A stretch of DNA of 64,000 nt from CAVWGP01 sp963754645. Lineage in GTDB: Bacteria; Pseudomonadota; Alphaproteobacteria; Bin65. The notes under the pieces are model-generated. The model saw nothing but the letters and a program-made list of their open reading frames with translations. It searched no databases and was not told the DNA's origin. A program made the position numbers and the translations under genes. Positions 19,254 to 28,060 of this stretch are shown piece by piece; position 1 is the first letter of the stretch, and each line of letters opens with the position of its first letter. The stretch spans positions 124,001 through 188,000 of the forward strand of contig CAVWGP010000006.1 in the NCBI GenBank assembly GCA_963754645.1. The letters run 5' to 3'.

Positions 19254-19832
19254 TCACGCCGCGCGGCGCAGCAGCGCGATCGCGGCTTTGCCGTAGCGGC
19301 GTTCGTCGAGGATGGCGAATCCGGCGGGCGGCGAAAATGCGCCAGCCTTCGCCGCGTGCTCGATGCTGCAAATCGCGCCGTCCGCGATCCAGCCGCGCGC
19401 GGCGAGCGCGCCGAGTGCGGTGGCGGCGACGCCGTCCTCATAGGGCGGATCGAGAAAGGCCAGCGTCGCCGGCGGCGCCTCGCGGGCGCGTTGCGGCGGA
19501 TCGGCGGCATCGGCGGCGAACACCGTGCAATCCGCCTCCGCCTTGAGCAGCGCGATATTGCGCCGCGTGGTCTCGATCGCGACGCGTTGATTGTCGATGA
19601 AATAGACGCGCGCGGCGCCGCGCGACAGCGCTTCCAGGCCGAGCGCGCCGGTGCCGCAAAAGGCATCGAGCACGACGGCGCCGGCAAGGATCGAGCCGCC
19701 GCCGGCGCCGAAGCCGCCATGGACCAGCACGTTGAACAGGGCTTCGCGGGCGCGGTCGCCGGTCGGCCGGATCGCCAGGCCCGGCGGCGCGGCGAGCACC
19801 CGCCCTTTATGTCGGCCGCCGATGATGCGCAT
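19254..19832 (-). CDS. rsmD: 16S rRNA (guanine(966)-N(2))-methyltransferase
   Basis: 192 residues. It opens MRIIGGRHKGRVL and has RPTGDRAREALFNVL, the SAM-binding VLDAFCGTGALGLEALSRGA and the catalytic DPPY box in LAFLDPPYEDG; this set is diagnostic of RsmD. It methylates G966 of 16S rRNA during 30S assembly. The start overlaps the end of the upstream pseudouridine synthase gene by 26 bp. Confidence 0.92.
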   Translation of the reverse strand: MRIIGGRHKGRVLAAPPGLAIRPTGDRAREALFNVLVHGGFGAGGGSILAGAVVLDAFCGTGALGLEALSRGAARVYFIDNQRVAIETTRRNIALLKAEADCTVFAADAADPPQRAREAPPATLAFLDPPYEDGVAATALGALAARGWIADGAICSIEHAAKAGAFSPPAGFAILDERRYGKAAIALLRRAA

Positions 19833-20661
19833 CGTTGCCAGCCTTGGCGCCGCCAGCCGTGGCGCGCTTCATCGCCGGGCGCGGCACCGCGCCGCCGATA
19901 TGCTCGCGCAAAATCTTGCCCGGTACTTCCGAAACTTCGCCGCGCCCGATGTCGCCGAGGTGGAACGGGCCGTAGCTGACGCGGATCAGGCGCGTCACCG
20001 TCCAGCCGAAATGCTCGACGATGCGGCGGATTTCGCGGTTCTTGCCCTCGGTCAGCGCCATCGCGACCCAGGCGTTGCTATGATCGCCCTGCTGGCGCTC
20101 GAGCCGCGCCTCGATCGCGCCATAGGCGACGCCGTCGATCGTGATGCCGTGCTTGAGCGAGGCGAGGTGCTGCACGTCGATGATGCCGTGCACGCGCGCG
20201 CGATAGCGCCGGACCCAGCCGGTCGCCGGCAATTCCAGATGCCGCGCCAGCTCGCCATCGTTGGTGAGCAGCAGCAAGCCCTCGGAATTGAGATCGAGCC
20301 GGCCGATCGAGATCACGCGCGGCAGCGTCTTGGGCAGGCTGGCGAAAATCGTCGGCCGGCCTTGCGGATCGCGATGCGTCGTCACCAGCCCGCGCGGCTT
20401 GTGATAGAGCCAGAGGCGCGTCGGCTCGGGTGCGCCGACCGGCTTGCCATCGACCGCGATCCGGCTCGCCGCGGTGACGACGAAGGCCGGCGTCGTCAGC
20501 GTGACGCCGTCGACGACGACGCGGCCCGCGGCGATCCAGCGCTCGGCCTCGCGGCGCGAACACAGGCCGGCGCGCGCCATGCGCTTGGCGATCCGCTCCG
20601 GAGGAGCGGCCCTCTCCGGAGGAGCGGCCCTCTCCGAAGTAGAGGCGCTTTCCGCGGGCAA
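19807..20661 (-). CDS. RluB/RsuA-family rRNA pseudouridine synthase
   Basis: An S4 RNA-binding domain (RIAKRMARAGLCSRREAERW) is followed by the RsuA/RluB catalytic domain with GRLDLNSEGLLLLTNDGEL, whose Asp is the nucleophile, and NREIRRIVEHFGW near the end. It modifies a uridine in 23S (RluB/E/F) or 16S (RsuA) rRNA. The uninterrupted frame begins at TTG 20661. An ATG at 20704, overlapping the upstream stop by ATGA, lies in another frame with a plausible basic N-terminus, so one base may be wrong near 20645. Codons 6-18 hold an 18-bp tandem repeat. Confidence 0.85.
   Translation of the reverse strand: MPAESASTSERAAPPERAAPPERIAKRMARAGLCSRREAERWIAAGRVVVDGVTLTTPAFVVTAASRIAVDGKPVGAPEPTRLWLYHKPRGLVTTHRDPQGRPTIFASLPKTLPRVISIGRLDLNSEGLLLLTNDGELARHLELPATGWVRRYRARVHGIIDVQHLASLKHGITIDGVAYGAIEARLERQQGDHSNAWVAMALTEGKNREIRRIVEHFGWTVTRLIRVSYGPFHLGDIGRGEVSEVPGKILREHIGGAVPRPAMKRATAGGAKAGNDAHHRRPT
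20600..20635. repeat. Two perfect 18-bp tandem repeats within a coding region
   Basis: GGAGGAGCGGCCCTCTCC occurs at 20600-20617 and again at 20618-20635, with a degenerate third unit after it. It encodes repeated ERAAPP at the N-terminus of the pseudouridine synthase. Length change in multiples of six codons would be tolerated. Confidence 0.85.
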
Positions 20662-20700
20662 GGCTTTCGCGCGCCGGCGCCGGCTTGGCGCTTCGCCTGT

Positions 20701-21420
20701 TCATGGCCGTTCGGCGGCGGCGGCGATGAAGGCGGTGAAAATCTTGCGGTCGCCCTCGTTGATGTGGAATTCCGGATGCCACTGCACGCCGAGGCAGAAG
20801 CGATAGCGCGGCGCCTCGATGCCTTCGATCACGCCATCGGGCGCCACGGCATCGACGACGACGCCGGCGGGCACGTCTTTCGCCGCCTGGTGATGCGCGC
20901 TGTTCACCGCCAGCCTCTCGGCGGCGACGATGCGATGCAGCAGCGTGCCGCGCGTCACCGCGATGTCGTGCCCGGCTTGATCGCGCGGATTGGGCTGCTC
21001 GTGGGCCAAGGCGCCGCTGACAGCATCGGGGATATGCTGGATCAGCGTGCCGCCGAGCACGACATGGAGCAATTGCTGGCCGCCGCAAATCCCGAGCACC
21101 GGCAGATTGCGCGCCAGCGCGCCCTTGGTCACGGCCCACTCGAATGCCGTGCGCCGGTCCTTGGTCTTGACCGTGGGATGCTTGCCGGCATCGCCGTAGA
21201 AGGACGGATCGACATCGAAAGCGCCGCCGGTGACGATGAGGCCGTCGATGCGGTCGAGATAGGCCTCGGCCATGTCGGGCTCGTGCGGCAGCGCAAAGGG
21301 CAGGCCGCCCGCCGCCGCCGCCGCACCGAAATAGTTTTCGCGCAGCGCATACCAGGGAAACTTCGAGTAGCCGCCGGGCTGCTCCGCGTCGAGAGTTATA
21401 CCGATAATCGGCCGGGCCAT
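20701..21420 (-). CDS. Class I glutamine amidotransferase-like hydrolase (PuuD type)
   Basis: 239 residues. The nucleophile elbow LGICGGQQLL holds the catalytic Cys and QWHPEF the His and Glu. The N-terminus PIIGITLDAEQ and VTGGAFDVDPSFYG are typical of gamma-glutamyl-gamma-aminobutyrate hydrolases. The known member hydrolyses gamma-Glu-GABA in putrescine breakdown. No other Puu gene is nearby, so the substrate is open. The start at 21420 is chosen because MARPIIGITL fits the family N-terminus. Confidence 0.82.
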   Translation of the reverse strand: MARPIIGITLDAEQPGGYSKFPWYALRENYFGAAAAAGGLPFALPHEPDMAEAYLDRIDGLIVTGGAFDVDPSFYGDAGKHPTVKTKDRRTAFEWAVTKGALARNLPVLGICGGQQLLHVVLGGTLIQHIPDAVSGALAHEQPNPRDQAGHDIAVTRGTLLHRIVAAERLAVNSAHHQAAKDVPAGVVVDAVAPDGVIEGIEAPRYRFCLGVQWHPEFHINEGDRKIFTAFIAAAAERP

Positions 21421-21527
21421 GACGGACTCACAATTGCGGGATCGCCGCGCGGAAGATAGGGTGCCCGCCGATGAAATCAATGACGCATTGAAAAAGCCTT
21501 GGCGCGCGGGCGAGCCGGACACATGAA

Positions 21528-21998
21528 GTGAATTCGAATCCAGCCGATGACAAGGCGTCGCCGATGGCGCTGGCGATCGCCGAGGCGCAAGCGGCGGCCG
21601 CGCTCGCCGAGGTGCCGGTGGGCGCCGTCGTGATCGAGGCGGCGAGCGGCGCCGTTCTGGCCCGCGCCGGCAATCGCGTCGAAAGCCAGAGCGATCCCAC
21701 GGCGCACGCCGAAATCCTGGCGCTGCGCCTGGCGGCGGCGAAACGCGGCACGCCGCGCCTCGCCGATTGCGATCTCTATGTCACGCTCGAACCCTGCGCC
21801 ATGTGCGCGGCGGCGATCAGCTTCGCGCGCATCCGCCGGCTCTATTACGGCGCCGCCGACCCCAAGGGCGGCGCGGTCGAGCACGGGCCGCGATTTTTCG
21901 GCCAAGCCACCTGCCACCACGCGCCGGAACTCTATGGCGGGATCGGCGAACGCGAAGCCGCTGCCTTGCTCAAATCGTTCTTTCAGGCGCGGCGATGA
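21528..21998 (+). CDS. tadA: tRNA(adenine34) deaminase
   Basis: Converts A34 to inosine in tRNA-Arg(ACG). The zinc/active-site motifs are THAEILALR (HAE) and EPCAMCAAAI (PCxxC), the standard TadA pair; total length is about 156 residues. The frame starts at GTG 21528; ATG 21564 (MALAIAEAQAAAAL) is an equally plausible start closer to the typical family N-terminus. It overlaps the downstream methyltransferase by ATGA. Confidence 0.9.
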   Translation: MNSNPADDKASPMALAIAEAQAAAALAEVPVGAVVIEAASGAVLARAGNRVESQSDPTAHAEILALRLAAAKRGTPRLADCDLYVTLEPCAMCAAAISFARIRRLYYGAADPKGGAVEHGPRFFGQATCHHAPELYGGIGEREAAALLKSFFQARR

Positions 21999-22846
21999 GC
22001 GACATCGACGCCGCCGCGCACGTCGCCGGCTTCTACGACACTCACCCGATCTCGGCGGCGCAAATTCTCGACAAGTTGAGGGTGCTGCGCGGCAATCTCG
22101 ACGATCTCAAGCCCGAGGACTTGCTCGCCCACGACCAGGATCACTATGGCGGCCTCGCCGCCAACGACGCGCTGGCCGACGCCGCCGGCATCGGCGCCGA
22201 CAGCCTGGTGCTCGATTTGTGCAGCGGCCTGGGCGGCCCGGCGCGCTATCAATCGGTCAAGCGCAAATGCCGCGTCGTCGGGCTCGACTTCAACGAGAGC
22301 CGGGTGCGCGGTGCGGTGGATTTGACGCGCCGCGTCGGCCTTGCCAAGCGCGTGCGCTTCGTGCGCGGCTCGGCCGAGGCGCTGCCCTTCCCCGCCGCCA
22401 GCTTCGACGCCGTTCTCAGCCAGGAAGCGCTGCTGCATGTGCGCGACAAGGCGCGCGCCCTCGGCGAAGTTCAGCGCGTGCTGAAACCGGGCGGCAGCCT
22501 CGCCTTCACCGATTGGATCGCCGGCCCGGCGATGACCGAGGCCGATCGCGACCTGCTGTGGCGCGGCATCGCGGGGCAGACGATCCAAAGCGTCAATCAA
22601 TATCTCGACCTGCTGCGCAAGGCGGGTTTTGCCGAGCTGCGCGTCGTCAACCTCTCGGCCATGTGGGTGCCGATCCTGCGCGAGCGCCTTGCCATGTACG
22701 AAGCGCTGCGCGAGGACGCCAAGCAGCGCGAGGGCCGCGACGTGCACGCCGAGTATTGCGCGTTCTACGCAAGCTTCGTCGGCCTTGTTGAAAGCGGCGC
22801 GCTCGGCGGCGGCCGCTTTGCCGGCCACAAGCCGCTGACGGCTTGA
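21995..22846 (+). CDS. SAM-dependent methyltransferase
   Basis: 283 residues of class I methyltransferase: motif I VLDLCSGLGGPARY, then VVGLDFNESRV, SAEALPFPAASFDAVLSQEA and RVLKPGGSLAFTDW. The AHDQDHYGGLAANDALA region preceding motif I resembles the glycine/sarcosine/dimethylglycine methyltransferase group and related UbiE-like enzymes. The acceptor is unknown. The start overlaps the tadA stop. Confidence 0.75.
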   Translation: MSDIDAAAHVAGFYDTHPISAAQILDKLRVLRGNLDDLKPEDLLAHDQDHYGGLAANDALADAAGIGADSLVLDLCSGLGGPARYQSVKRKCRVVGLDFNESRVRGAVDLTRRVGLAKRVRFVRGSAEALPFPAASFDAVLSQEALLHVRDKARALGEVQRVLKPGGSLAFTDWIAGPAMTEADRDLLWRGIAGQTIQSVNQYLDLLRKAGFAELRVVNLSAMWVPILRERLAMYEALREDAKQREGRDVHAEYCAFYASFVGLVESGALGGGRFAGHKPLTA

Positions 22847-22863
22847 GGCGCGCCGGCCTGCCC

Positions 22864-22892
22864 TTGACAGTACGAAGCCGCGTCGCGATATT
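22864..22892 (+). promoter_or_regulatory. Sigma-70 type promoter for the tRNA gene
   Basis: A perfect -35 TTGACA (22864-22869), a 17-bp spacer and a -10 GATATT (22887-22892) lie about 50 bp upstream of tRNA-Ala. Transcription would start near 22899. Confidence 0.6.
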
Positions 22893-22905
22893 CCCGGCGC
22901 TCGCG

Positions 22906-22931
22906 GGACCGGCGTTGATTCCGGTCCTTTT
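22906..22931 (+). terminator. Terminator-like hairpin in the tRNA-Ala leader
   Basis: GGACCGG (22906-22912) pairs with CCGGTCC (22921-22927) across an 8-base loop and is followed by TTTTGCTTT. It has the form of a rho-independent terminator and could end the upstream methyltransferase transcript. But it sits downstream of the apparent tRNA promoter, so the tRNA transcript must read through it. Confidence 0.5.
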
Positions 22932-22940
22932 GCTTTGACC

Positions 22941-23016
<76 letters not shown>

Positions 23017-23600
23017 AAGATTTCAAAGACTTAGGTTGATTTTCAAGCAAATGGGGTCCGATTGGGGACCGGGATCAAAATGAAGTTCAAGTTCACAGAC
23101 CATTTCTGGGAGACGCGGACGAAGCCCCTCCACGAGATCACGGCCGACCAGACCGTCTCGATCGTGCAGACAGCGTCAGCGGCGTTCGTCCAGCCTCATC
23201 GACGCGGGCGGTACATTTTTCAGAAGCGGATGCTGGGCCACGAAGCGCCAGCAAGAGTCGTAGCGAGCGCGACCACATCTGACGACACGCCGGACCTGAC
23301 AATCATCCCGTCCTACTTCGTTTCGCGCTAACGCCGCTTCGTCGAGCCCATCGACCGGCTGAAAGATCAAGCGTGCGCCGGTCTTGACGATGTGAGCGGC
23401 GGTCGTTGGCGAGCGGATCAGCTTCGATCGCGATGAGACTCAGACGCTCGGCCGCGCGGCAAGCGCTGAGTGTGACCGGCTTCACAGCATCCTGCTTGCC
23501 GACTGTGTTATAGGGGACAGGACGCTAGAGAAATTCCCGAACGCGGATACGCGCCGATCGCGCCCCGTCAAGCGTATGGGCCACAGACAAGGAGATCGTC
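23017..23600. other. Gap after the tRNA, no gene recognised
   Basis: 584 bp. Short open frames on both strands (for example 23062-23331 plus, 23303-23485 minus) give no family pattern. Base composition dips just after the tRNA (TTTCAAAGACTTAGG). A tRNA 3' end is a common integration point for mobile DNA, but I see no integrase or a second copy of the tRNA end. A good ribosome site (AAGGAGATCGTC) lies at the right edge for the next gene. Confidence 0.5.
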
Positions 23601-23969
23601 ATGAAGAAGTTCTTGTTCGCCTCTTTCCTCGCGGCGGCGGTGCTGCCGGCGGCGGCGCTTGAAGCTTCGGCCGCCGACGTGGTGAAGCGCATTCAATACC
23701 GGACCTACACGCTGCGCTGCTCGGTCCTGCATAGTGGCGGGCAGACCCACTTCCTTGTGCAGAATCACGCGGTTTCGAGCATTCCGAAAGGCCACAAGAT
23801 CGAGGTGAGCTATCGCACTATCCGCGGCATGTTTCGCCCGCCACAATCGACTACAGTCGTCGCCCATGCCGATGTGCGCCGCGGCCGCGGCATCGTGTTC
23901 GCCGGAGTTAGCGGCGCCCGCAGGTGCAGCGCCTCGGTAAAGATGCACCCAATTGCCGCGGTCCTCTAA
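23601..23969 (+). CDS. Small secreted protein of unknown function
   Basis: 122 residues with a clear signal peptide (MKKFLFASFLAAAVLPAAAL, cleavage near EASA). The mature ~95 residues are beta-rich and basic with two cysteines (RCSV, RRCSA) that could form a disulfide. I do not recognise the family. AAGGAG sits at ideal spacing before the ATG, supporting a real gene. It stands alone between a tRNA and the converging amidase gene. Confidence 0.6.
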   Translation: MKKFLFASFLAAAVLPAAALEASAADVVKRIQYRTYTLRCSVLHSGGQTHFLVQNHAVSSIPKGHKIEVSYRTIRGMFRPPQSTTVVAHADVRRGRGIVFAGVSGARRCSASVKMHPIAAVL

Positions 23970-24082
23970 GCCTTGCGCACCGGCGGTGCCGCGCGGCGCC
24001 GCGTGCGCAGCCCAGACCCCGGCGCGGCGGCCGGAGTGACTGCGGTCGATCAGGGGAAATCAATCGCAAATTGAGTTGTCGG

Positions 24083-24098
24083 CCCGGCGAAGGCCGGG
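24083..24098. repeat. Short GC palindrome (REP-like)
   Basis: CCCGGC at 24083-24088 and GCCGGG at 24093-24098 form a hairpin with a GAAG loop between two converging genes. It resembles the hairpin at 5788-5810 in composition and position. It could act as a bidirectional transcription stop, but there is no T-run. Confidence 0.4.
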
Positions 24099-24191
24099 GA
24101 CCGGATGCCGCGCATACCGATCCGCCGTTCGCTCGATCCCGCTGCAATCGTCCGAATTTCCGATCACGAGAACCAACCGAACCGTTTGCGC

Positions 24192-25604
24192 TCAAGGGCG
24201 CGCACCGCCGTCGCCGGCATCCGCCGCAACGCGCGCGCCGAGCGCGATCAGGGTTGCGTCGCTGAATTTGGGGCCGGCGATTTGCAGGCCGACGGGCAGG
24301 CCGCGGTCGCTGCGGCCGCAATCGGCGCTGACCGCCGGCATGTGGACGAGATTGAAGGGGCAAGCGAAAGCGAGAAGATTGCGGCCGGCCTCGGAGTCGA
24401 ACTCGGCATCGGGATAGAACAGATCGAGCGGCGGCGCCTCGATCGGCGCTGCGGGCGAGACGATGGCGTCGAAGCGCCGGAACAGGGCGAGCAGCGCGTC
24501 GCCGAGCTTGTTGCGCCCGTCGAACATGCGCTGCGCGTCGTCGATGCCGATGCGCTCGGCGAAATCGAGCACGCTGTGCACGGCGCGCGGAAAACGCGCC
24601 AAGGCGGCGGGATCGGTGGCGCGGCGCATCGCGGCGAGACGCATGGCCGCCTGGATCATGTAAATTTCGAAAGCGTCGAACCCGACCGCGCCGATCTCCT
24701 CGACCGCGCAGCCGGCGGCGGCCAATTGCGCGACGCCGCGCTCGACGGCGCGCGCGACATCGGGCGCCACTTTGGCGAAGCCGAAATCGCGGCTATAGGC
24801 GATGCGCAGGCCGTGCACGGGCCGCGCGGCGGCGGCGCGATAATCGGCGTCGTCGCGCGGCAGTTCCTGCCAGTCGCGGCCGTCGGGCCGGGCGATGACG
24901 TTCATCAGAAGGCCGGCATCGGCCGCGCTGCGCGCCATCGGGCCGGCCACGGTGCGATCGGTCTGCCCCGGCCAATAGGGCACGCGGCCCAAGGTCGGCT
25001 TCAGCCCGAACAAGCCGGTGAACGCGGCCGGCAAGCGGATCGAGCCGCCGCCGTCGGTGCCGATGGCGAGCGTGCACAAGCCGGCGGCCAGCGCCGCCGC
25101 GGCGCCGCCGCTGCTGCCGCCCGGGCTGCGCGAAACATCCCACGGATTGAGCGTGGCGCCGAAGGCGACGCTGGTCGTGACCGGGATGACGCTCAACTCG
25201 GGCATCGTCGTTTTGCCGAGAATGACCGCGCCGCTTTCGCGCAGGCGCGCGGCCACCGGCGCATCGAAATCCGACGGCGTCAGCGCGTTCAGGAACGAGC
25301 CGCGCGGATTGGCGAGGCCCTTGGTTTGCAAATGATCCTTGATCGAAACCGGAATGCCATCGAGCGGGCCCGCCGGCGCGGACTTCATCCAGCGCGCTTC
25401 GGCGGCTTTCGCGGCGGCGCGCGCGCCGGCCTCATCGACCTGAAAATACGCGTTGATCGCCGGATTGACCGCCGCAATGCGCGCCAGCACGCGTTCGGTC
25501 ACCTCGACCGGCGACAGCGCGCGCGTGCGGTAGGCATTGGCGAGTTCGGTTGCCGGCATGAAGCAGACCGCGTCGTCCGCCGCTTGAGGTTGCGTCAGCA
25601 GCAT
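24192..25604 (-). CDS. Amidase-signature family hydrolase
   Basis: About 470 residues. The Ser-cisSer-Lys triad is visible: Lys in PVSIKDHLQTKG, the cis-Ser in DGGGSIRLPAAF and the nucleophile region SPGGSSGGAAAALAAG. The family hydrolyses amide bonds of very varied small molecules (amides, allophanate, Glu-tRNA). ATG 25604 is chosen; an in-frame ATG at 25643 would overlap livF by 35 bp. It is the last gene of the ABC transporter operon, so it probably acts on the imported compound or a product of it. Confidence 0.88.
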   Translation of the reverse strand: MLLTQPQAADDAVCFMPATELANAYRTRALSPVEVTERVLARIAAVNPAINAYFQVDEAGARAAAKAAEARWMKSAPAGPLDGIPVSIKDHLQTKGLANPRGSFLNALTPSDFDAPVAARLRESGAVILGKTTMPELSVIPVTTSVAFGATLNPWDVSRSPGGSSGGAAAALAAGLCTLAIGTDGGGSIRLPAAFTGLFGLKPTLGRVPYWPGQTDRTVAGPMARSAADAGLLMNVIARPDGRDWQELPRDDADYRAAAARPVHGLRIAYSRDFGFAKVAPDVARAVERGVAQLAAAGCAVEEIGAVGFDAFEIYMIQAAMRLAAMRRATDPAALARFPRAVHSVLDFAERIGIDDAQRMFDGRNKLGDALLALFRRFDAIVSPAAPIEAPPLDLFYPDAEFDSEAGRNLLAFACPFNLVHMPAVSADCGRSDRGLPVGLQIAGPKFSDATLIALGARVAADAGDGGARP

Positions 25605-25608
25605 CGCG

Positions 25609-26322
25609 TCAATGCCCGAGATAGGTTGCAACGATCGACTCATCGGCGAGCAGCGCCTTGGCCGCGCCCTCGCGCACGATTTCGCCGGTAATCAGCACGT
25701 AGCCGCGATCGGCGATCTTGAGCGCCATGGCGGCGTTTTGCTCGGCCAGGAAAATCGTGGTGCCGCGGCCGCGCAGCGAGGCGATGGCGCGGAAAATCGC
25801 GGCCACGACCAGCGGCGCCAGGCCCATCGAGGGCTCGTCGAGCAGCAGCAGGCGCGGCTGCGCCATCAGCGCGCGCCCGATCGCGAGCATCTGCTGTTCG
25901 CCGCCGGACAGCGTGCCGGCAAGCTGGTCGCGGCGCGCGGCGAGCACCGGAAACAAGGTCAAGATTTCGTCGAGCGCGCGCCGCGTCTCGGCCTTGGCGC
26001 CGGCGCGCAGGCGGACATAGGCGCCGATTTCGAGATTTTCGCCGACGGTGAGCGGCGCGAAAATGCGGCGGCCCTCGGGCACCAGCGCCAAGCCGCGCTC
26101 GACGATGCGATCCGGCCGCCGCCCGCCGATCGCGGCACCGTCGAGACTGACCGTGCCCTCCCACGGCGCCAAAACGCCGGCCAGCGTGCGCATCAGCGTC
26201 GTCTTGCCGGCGCCGTTCGGGCCGATCAGGCACACGATCTCGCCGGCGCCGACCCGCAGCGACACCCGGTTGAGGACCCGGATGCGACCGTAACCCGAAA
26301 CCAGCGCGCCGACCTCAAGCAT
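25609..26322 (-). CDS. livF: Branched-chain-type ABC transporter ATPase (LivF)
   Basis: 237 residues. Walker A GPNGAGKTTLMRTL, signature LSGGEQQMLAIGRAL and Walker B RLLLLDEPSMGLAP are typical of LivF. It powers the HAAT importer together with LivG. The start overlaps the livG end by 8 bp. Confidence 0.92.
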   Translation of the reverse strand: MLEVGALVSGYGRIRVLNRVSLRVGAGEIVCLIGPNGAGKTTLMRTLAGVLAPWEGTVSLDGAAIGGRRPDRIVERGLALVPEGRRIFAPLTVGENLEIGAYVRLRAGAKAETRRALDEILTLFPVLAARRDQLAGTLSGGEQQMLAIGRALMAQPRLLLLDEPSMGLAPLVVAAIFRAIASLRGRGTTIFLAEQNAAMALKIADRGYVLITGEIVREGAAKALLADESIVATYLGH

Positions 26323-27091
26323 GGCCGTCGTCGCGCCCGAGATAGGCCTCGATCACCGCCGGTTCGGCGCGGATCGCGGCGGCGGAACCTTCGGCAATGC
26401 GCCGGCCGAAATTGAGCACGAGAATGTCGTGGCTGATCGCCATCACCAGGCGCATGTTGTGCTCGACCAGAACCACGGTCACGCCTTGCGCGTTGATGTC
26501 GCGAATGACGCCCGCGATGCGCCCGGTTTCGGCATGGGCCAGGCCGGCCGCGGGCTCGTCGAGCAGCAGCAATTTGGGCTCGCTGGCCAGCGCGCGCGCC
26601 AGTTCGAGCAATTTGAGTTCGCCGAAGCTCAGATCGGTCGCCGGCGTTTCGGCGCGGCGTTCGAGCCCGACCGAGGTCAGCGCCCGGATTGCCGCCGCGC
26701 GCGCCGCTTCGCTTTCGCGGCGCGAGGCCGGCGTCCGCAGCAGGCCCGCGACGTAGCCCGCGCGCGAGCGCACATGGCGCCCGACCATGACGTTTTCGAG
26801 CGCCGTCATGCGGCCGAAGATTTGGAGATTTTGAAAGGTGCGCGCCATGCCGTGGCGGACGCGGGCATGGGCCGGCATCGCTTCGATGCGCCTGCCGGCG
26901 AAGCCGATCTCGCCGAAATCGGGCGCGATGAAGCCCGACAGCAGGTTGAGCAGCGTCGTCTTGCCGGCGCCGTTCGGGCCGATCACCGCCTTGATGGCGC
27001 CCGCCGCCACCGCGAAGCTCAAATCCTGCACGGCGGCGAGGCCGGCGAAGCGGCGCGTCATGCCGCGCACGTCGAGCAGCGGCGCCGTCAT
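26315..27091 (-). CDS. livG: Branched-chain-type ABC transporter ATPase (LivG)
   Basis: 258 residues from ATG 27091 (MTAPLLDVRGMTRRFAGLAA). Walker A GPNGAGKTTLLNLLSG, ARTFQNLQIF, signature LSFGELKLLELARAL, Walker B LLLLDEPAAGLAH and the extended LivG loop between Walker A and the signature separate it from LivF. It overlaps livM by ATGA. Confidence 0.92.
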   Translation of the reverse strand: MTAPLLDVRGMTRRFAGLAAVQDLSFAVAAGAIKAVIGPNGAGKTTLLNLLSGFIAPDFGEIGFAGRRIEAMPAHARVRHGMARTFQNLQIFGRMTALENVMVGRHVRSRAGYVAGLLRTPASRRESEAARAAAIRALTSVGLERRAETPATDLSFGELKLLELARALASEPKLLLLDEPAAGLAHAETGRIAGVIRDINAQGVTVVLVEHNMRLVMAISHDILVLNFGRRIAEGSAAAIRAEPAVIEAYLGRDDGHA

Positions 27092-28050
27092 CGCGCCGGA
27101 TCGCGGCGAAACAGCCGGTCGAGCCGCGCCACGGCGCCGCTCAATCCGGCCGGGAAAAACAGCAGCACCAGCACCAGGCTGATGCCGTAGACGAGAGTTT
27201 CGAAATCCGAGAAGGCGCGCAGCGCCTCGGGCAGCACGACGTGGACCAGCGCGCCCAGGAACGGCCCCCAATAGGTGCCGGTGCCGCCCAGCGCCACGAC
27301 GACGAGCAGCATGACCGAAGCGACGAAATCGAAATTCTCGGGCGAGGCGAAATTGTTGAGGTGAACGAATAGAAAGCCGGCGATGCCCGCCATCATCGCG
27401 CTGATGACGAAGACGCCGAGCTTGACCGCGTGCACGTCGATGCCGTTGGCGCTGGCCGCGAGCTCGCTGGACGACAGCGCCCGCAGCGCGCGGCCCATGC
27501 GCGAATCCACCAGATTGAGGACCAGCAGCATCATGAGGCCGACGACGAACCAGGCGAAATAATAAAACCGCAGGTCGGCGCCGATCTCGCGGCCGAAGAT
27601 CGACAGCGACGGCACGCCGACCAGGCCGTTGGGTCCGCCGGTCAGGCCGCGCAGCTCGACGAAGAGCACGGACATGATGACGTTGAAGCCGAGCGTCGCC
27701 ATCGCGAGATAGTGGCCGCGCAGCTTCAGGCTCGGCCAGCCGATCAGGAACGCCGCCAGCCCGGTCAAGCCGATCGAGGCGAACAGGCCGAGCCAGGGCG
27801 AGACGGCGAATTTCGCCGACAGCACGCCGCTGGCATAGGCGCCGAGACCGTAGAACGCGGCATGGCTCAGCGATATTTGGCCGGCATAGCCCATCAGCAG
27901 ATTGAGGCTGGCCGCCAAGATCAGGCTGATGAACCACGCGATGCCGAGATTGAGAATGAAATTGTTGGGCGCCGCCAACGGGAACAGCAGCAGCAAAGTC
28001 CAGACGATCGCGAAGATGCGGTAGTCGCGGTGCTGTGCGCGGGCTTCCAT
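27088..28050 (-). CDS. livM: Branched-chain-type ABC transporter permease (LivM)
   Basis: 320 residues with eight to nine membrane helices. The family motif region MGYAGQISLSHAAFYGLGAY and GRALRALSSSELAASANGI (the coupling-helix segment facing the ATPases) are present. ATG 28050 (MEARAQHRDYRIFAIVW) is chosen over the longer open frame because it begins just before the first helix and leaves 10 bp after livH. Confidence 0.9.
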   Translation of the reverse strand: MEARAQHRDYRIFAIVWTLLLLFPLAAPNNFILNLGIAWFISLILAASLNLLMGYAGQISLSHAAFYGLGAYASGVLSAKFAVSPWLGLFASIGLTGLAAFLIGWPSLKLRGHYLAMATLGFNVIMSVLFVELRGLTGGPNGLVGVPSLSIFGREIGADLRFYYFAWFVVGLMMLLVLNLVDSRMGRALRALSSSELAASANGIDVHAVKLGVFVISAMMAGIAGFLFVHLNNFASPENFDFVASVMLLVVVALGGTGTYWGPFLGALVHVVLPEALRAFSDFETLVYGISLVLVLLFFPAGLSGAVARLDRLFRRDPAR

Positions 28051-28060
28051 CCGGCGCCCC

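Noticed and set aside
23062..23331. An 89-residue open frame after the tRNA
   Set aside because: It has no recognisable domain, a weak ribosome site and coding-unlike composition; evidence is too thin to call a gene.
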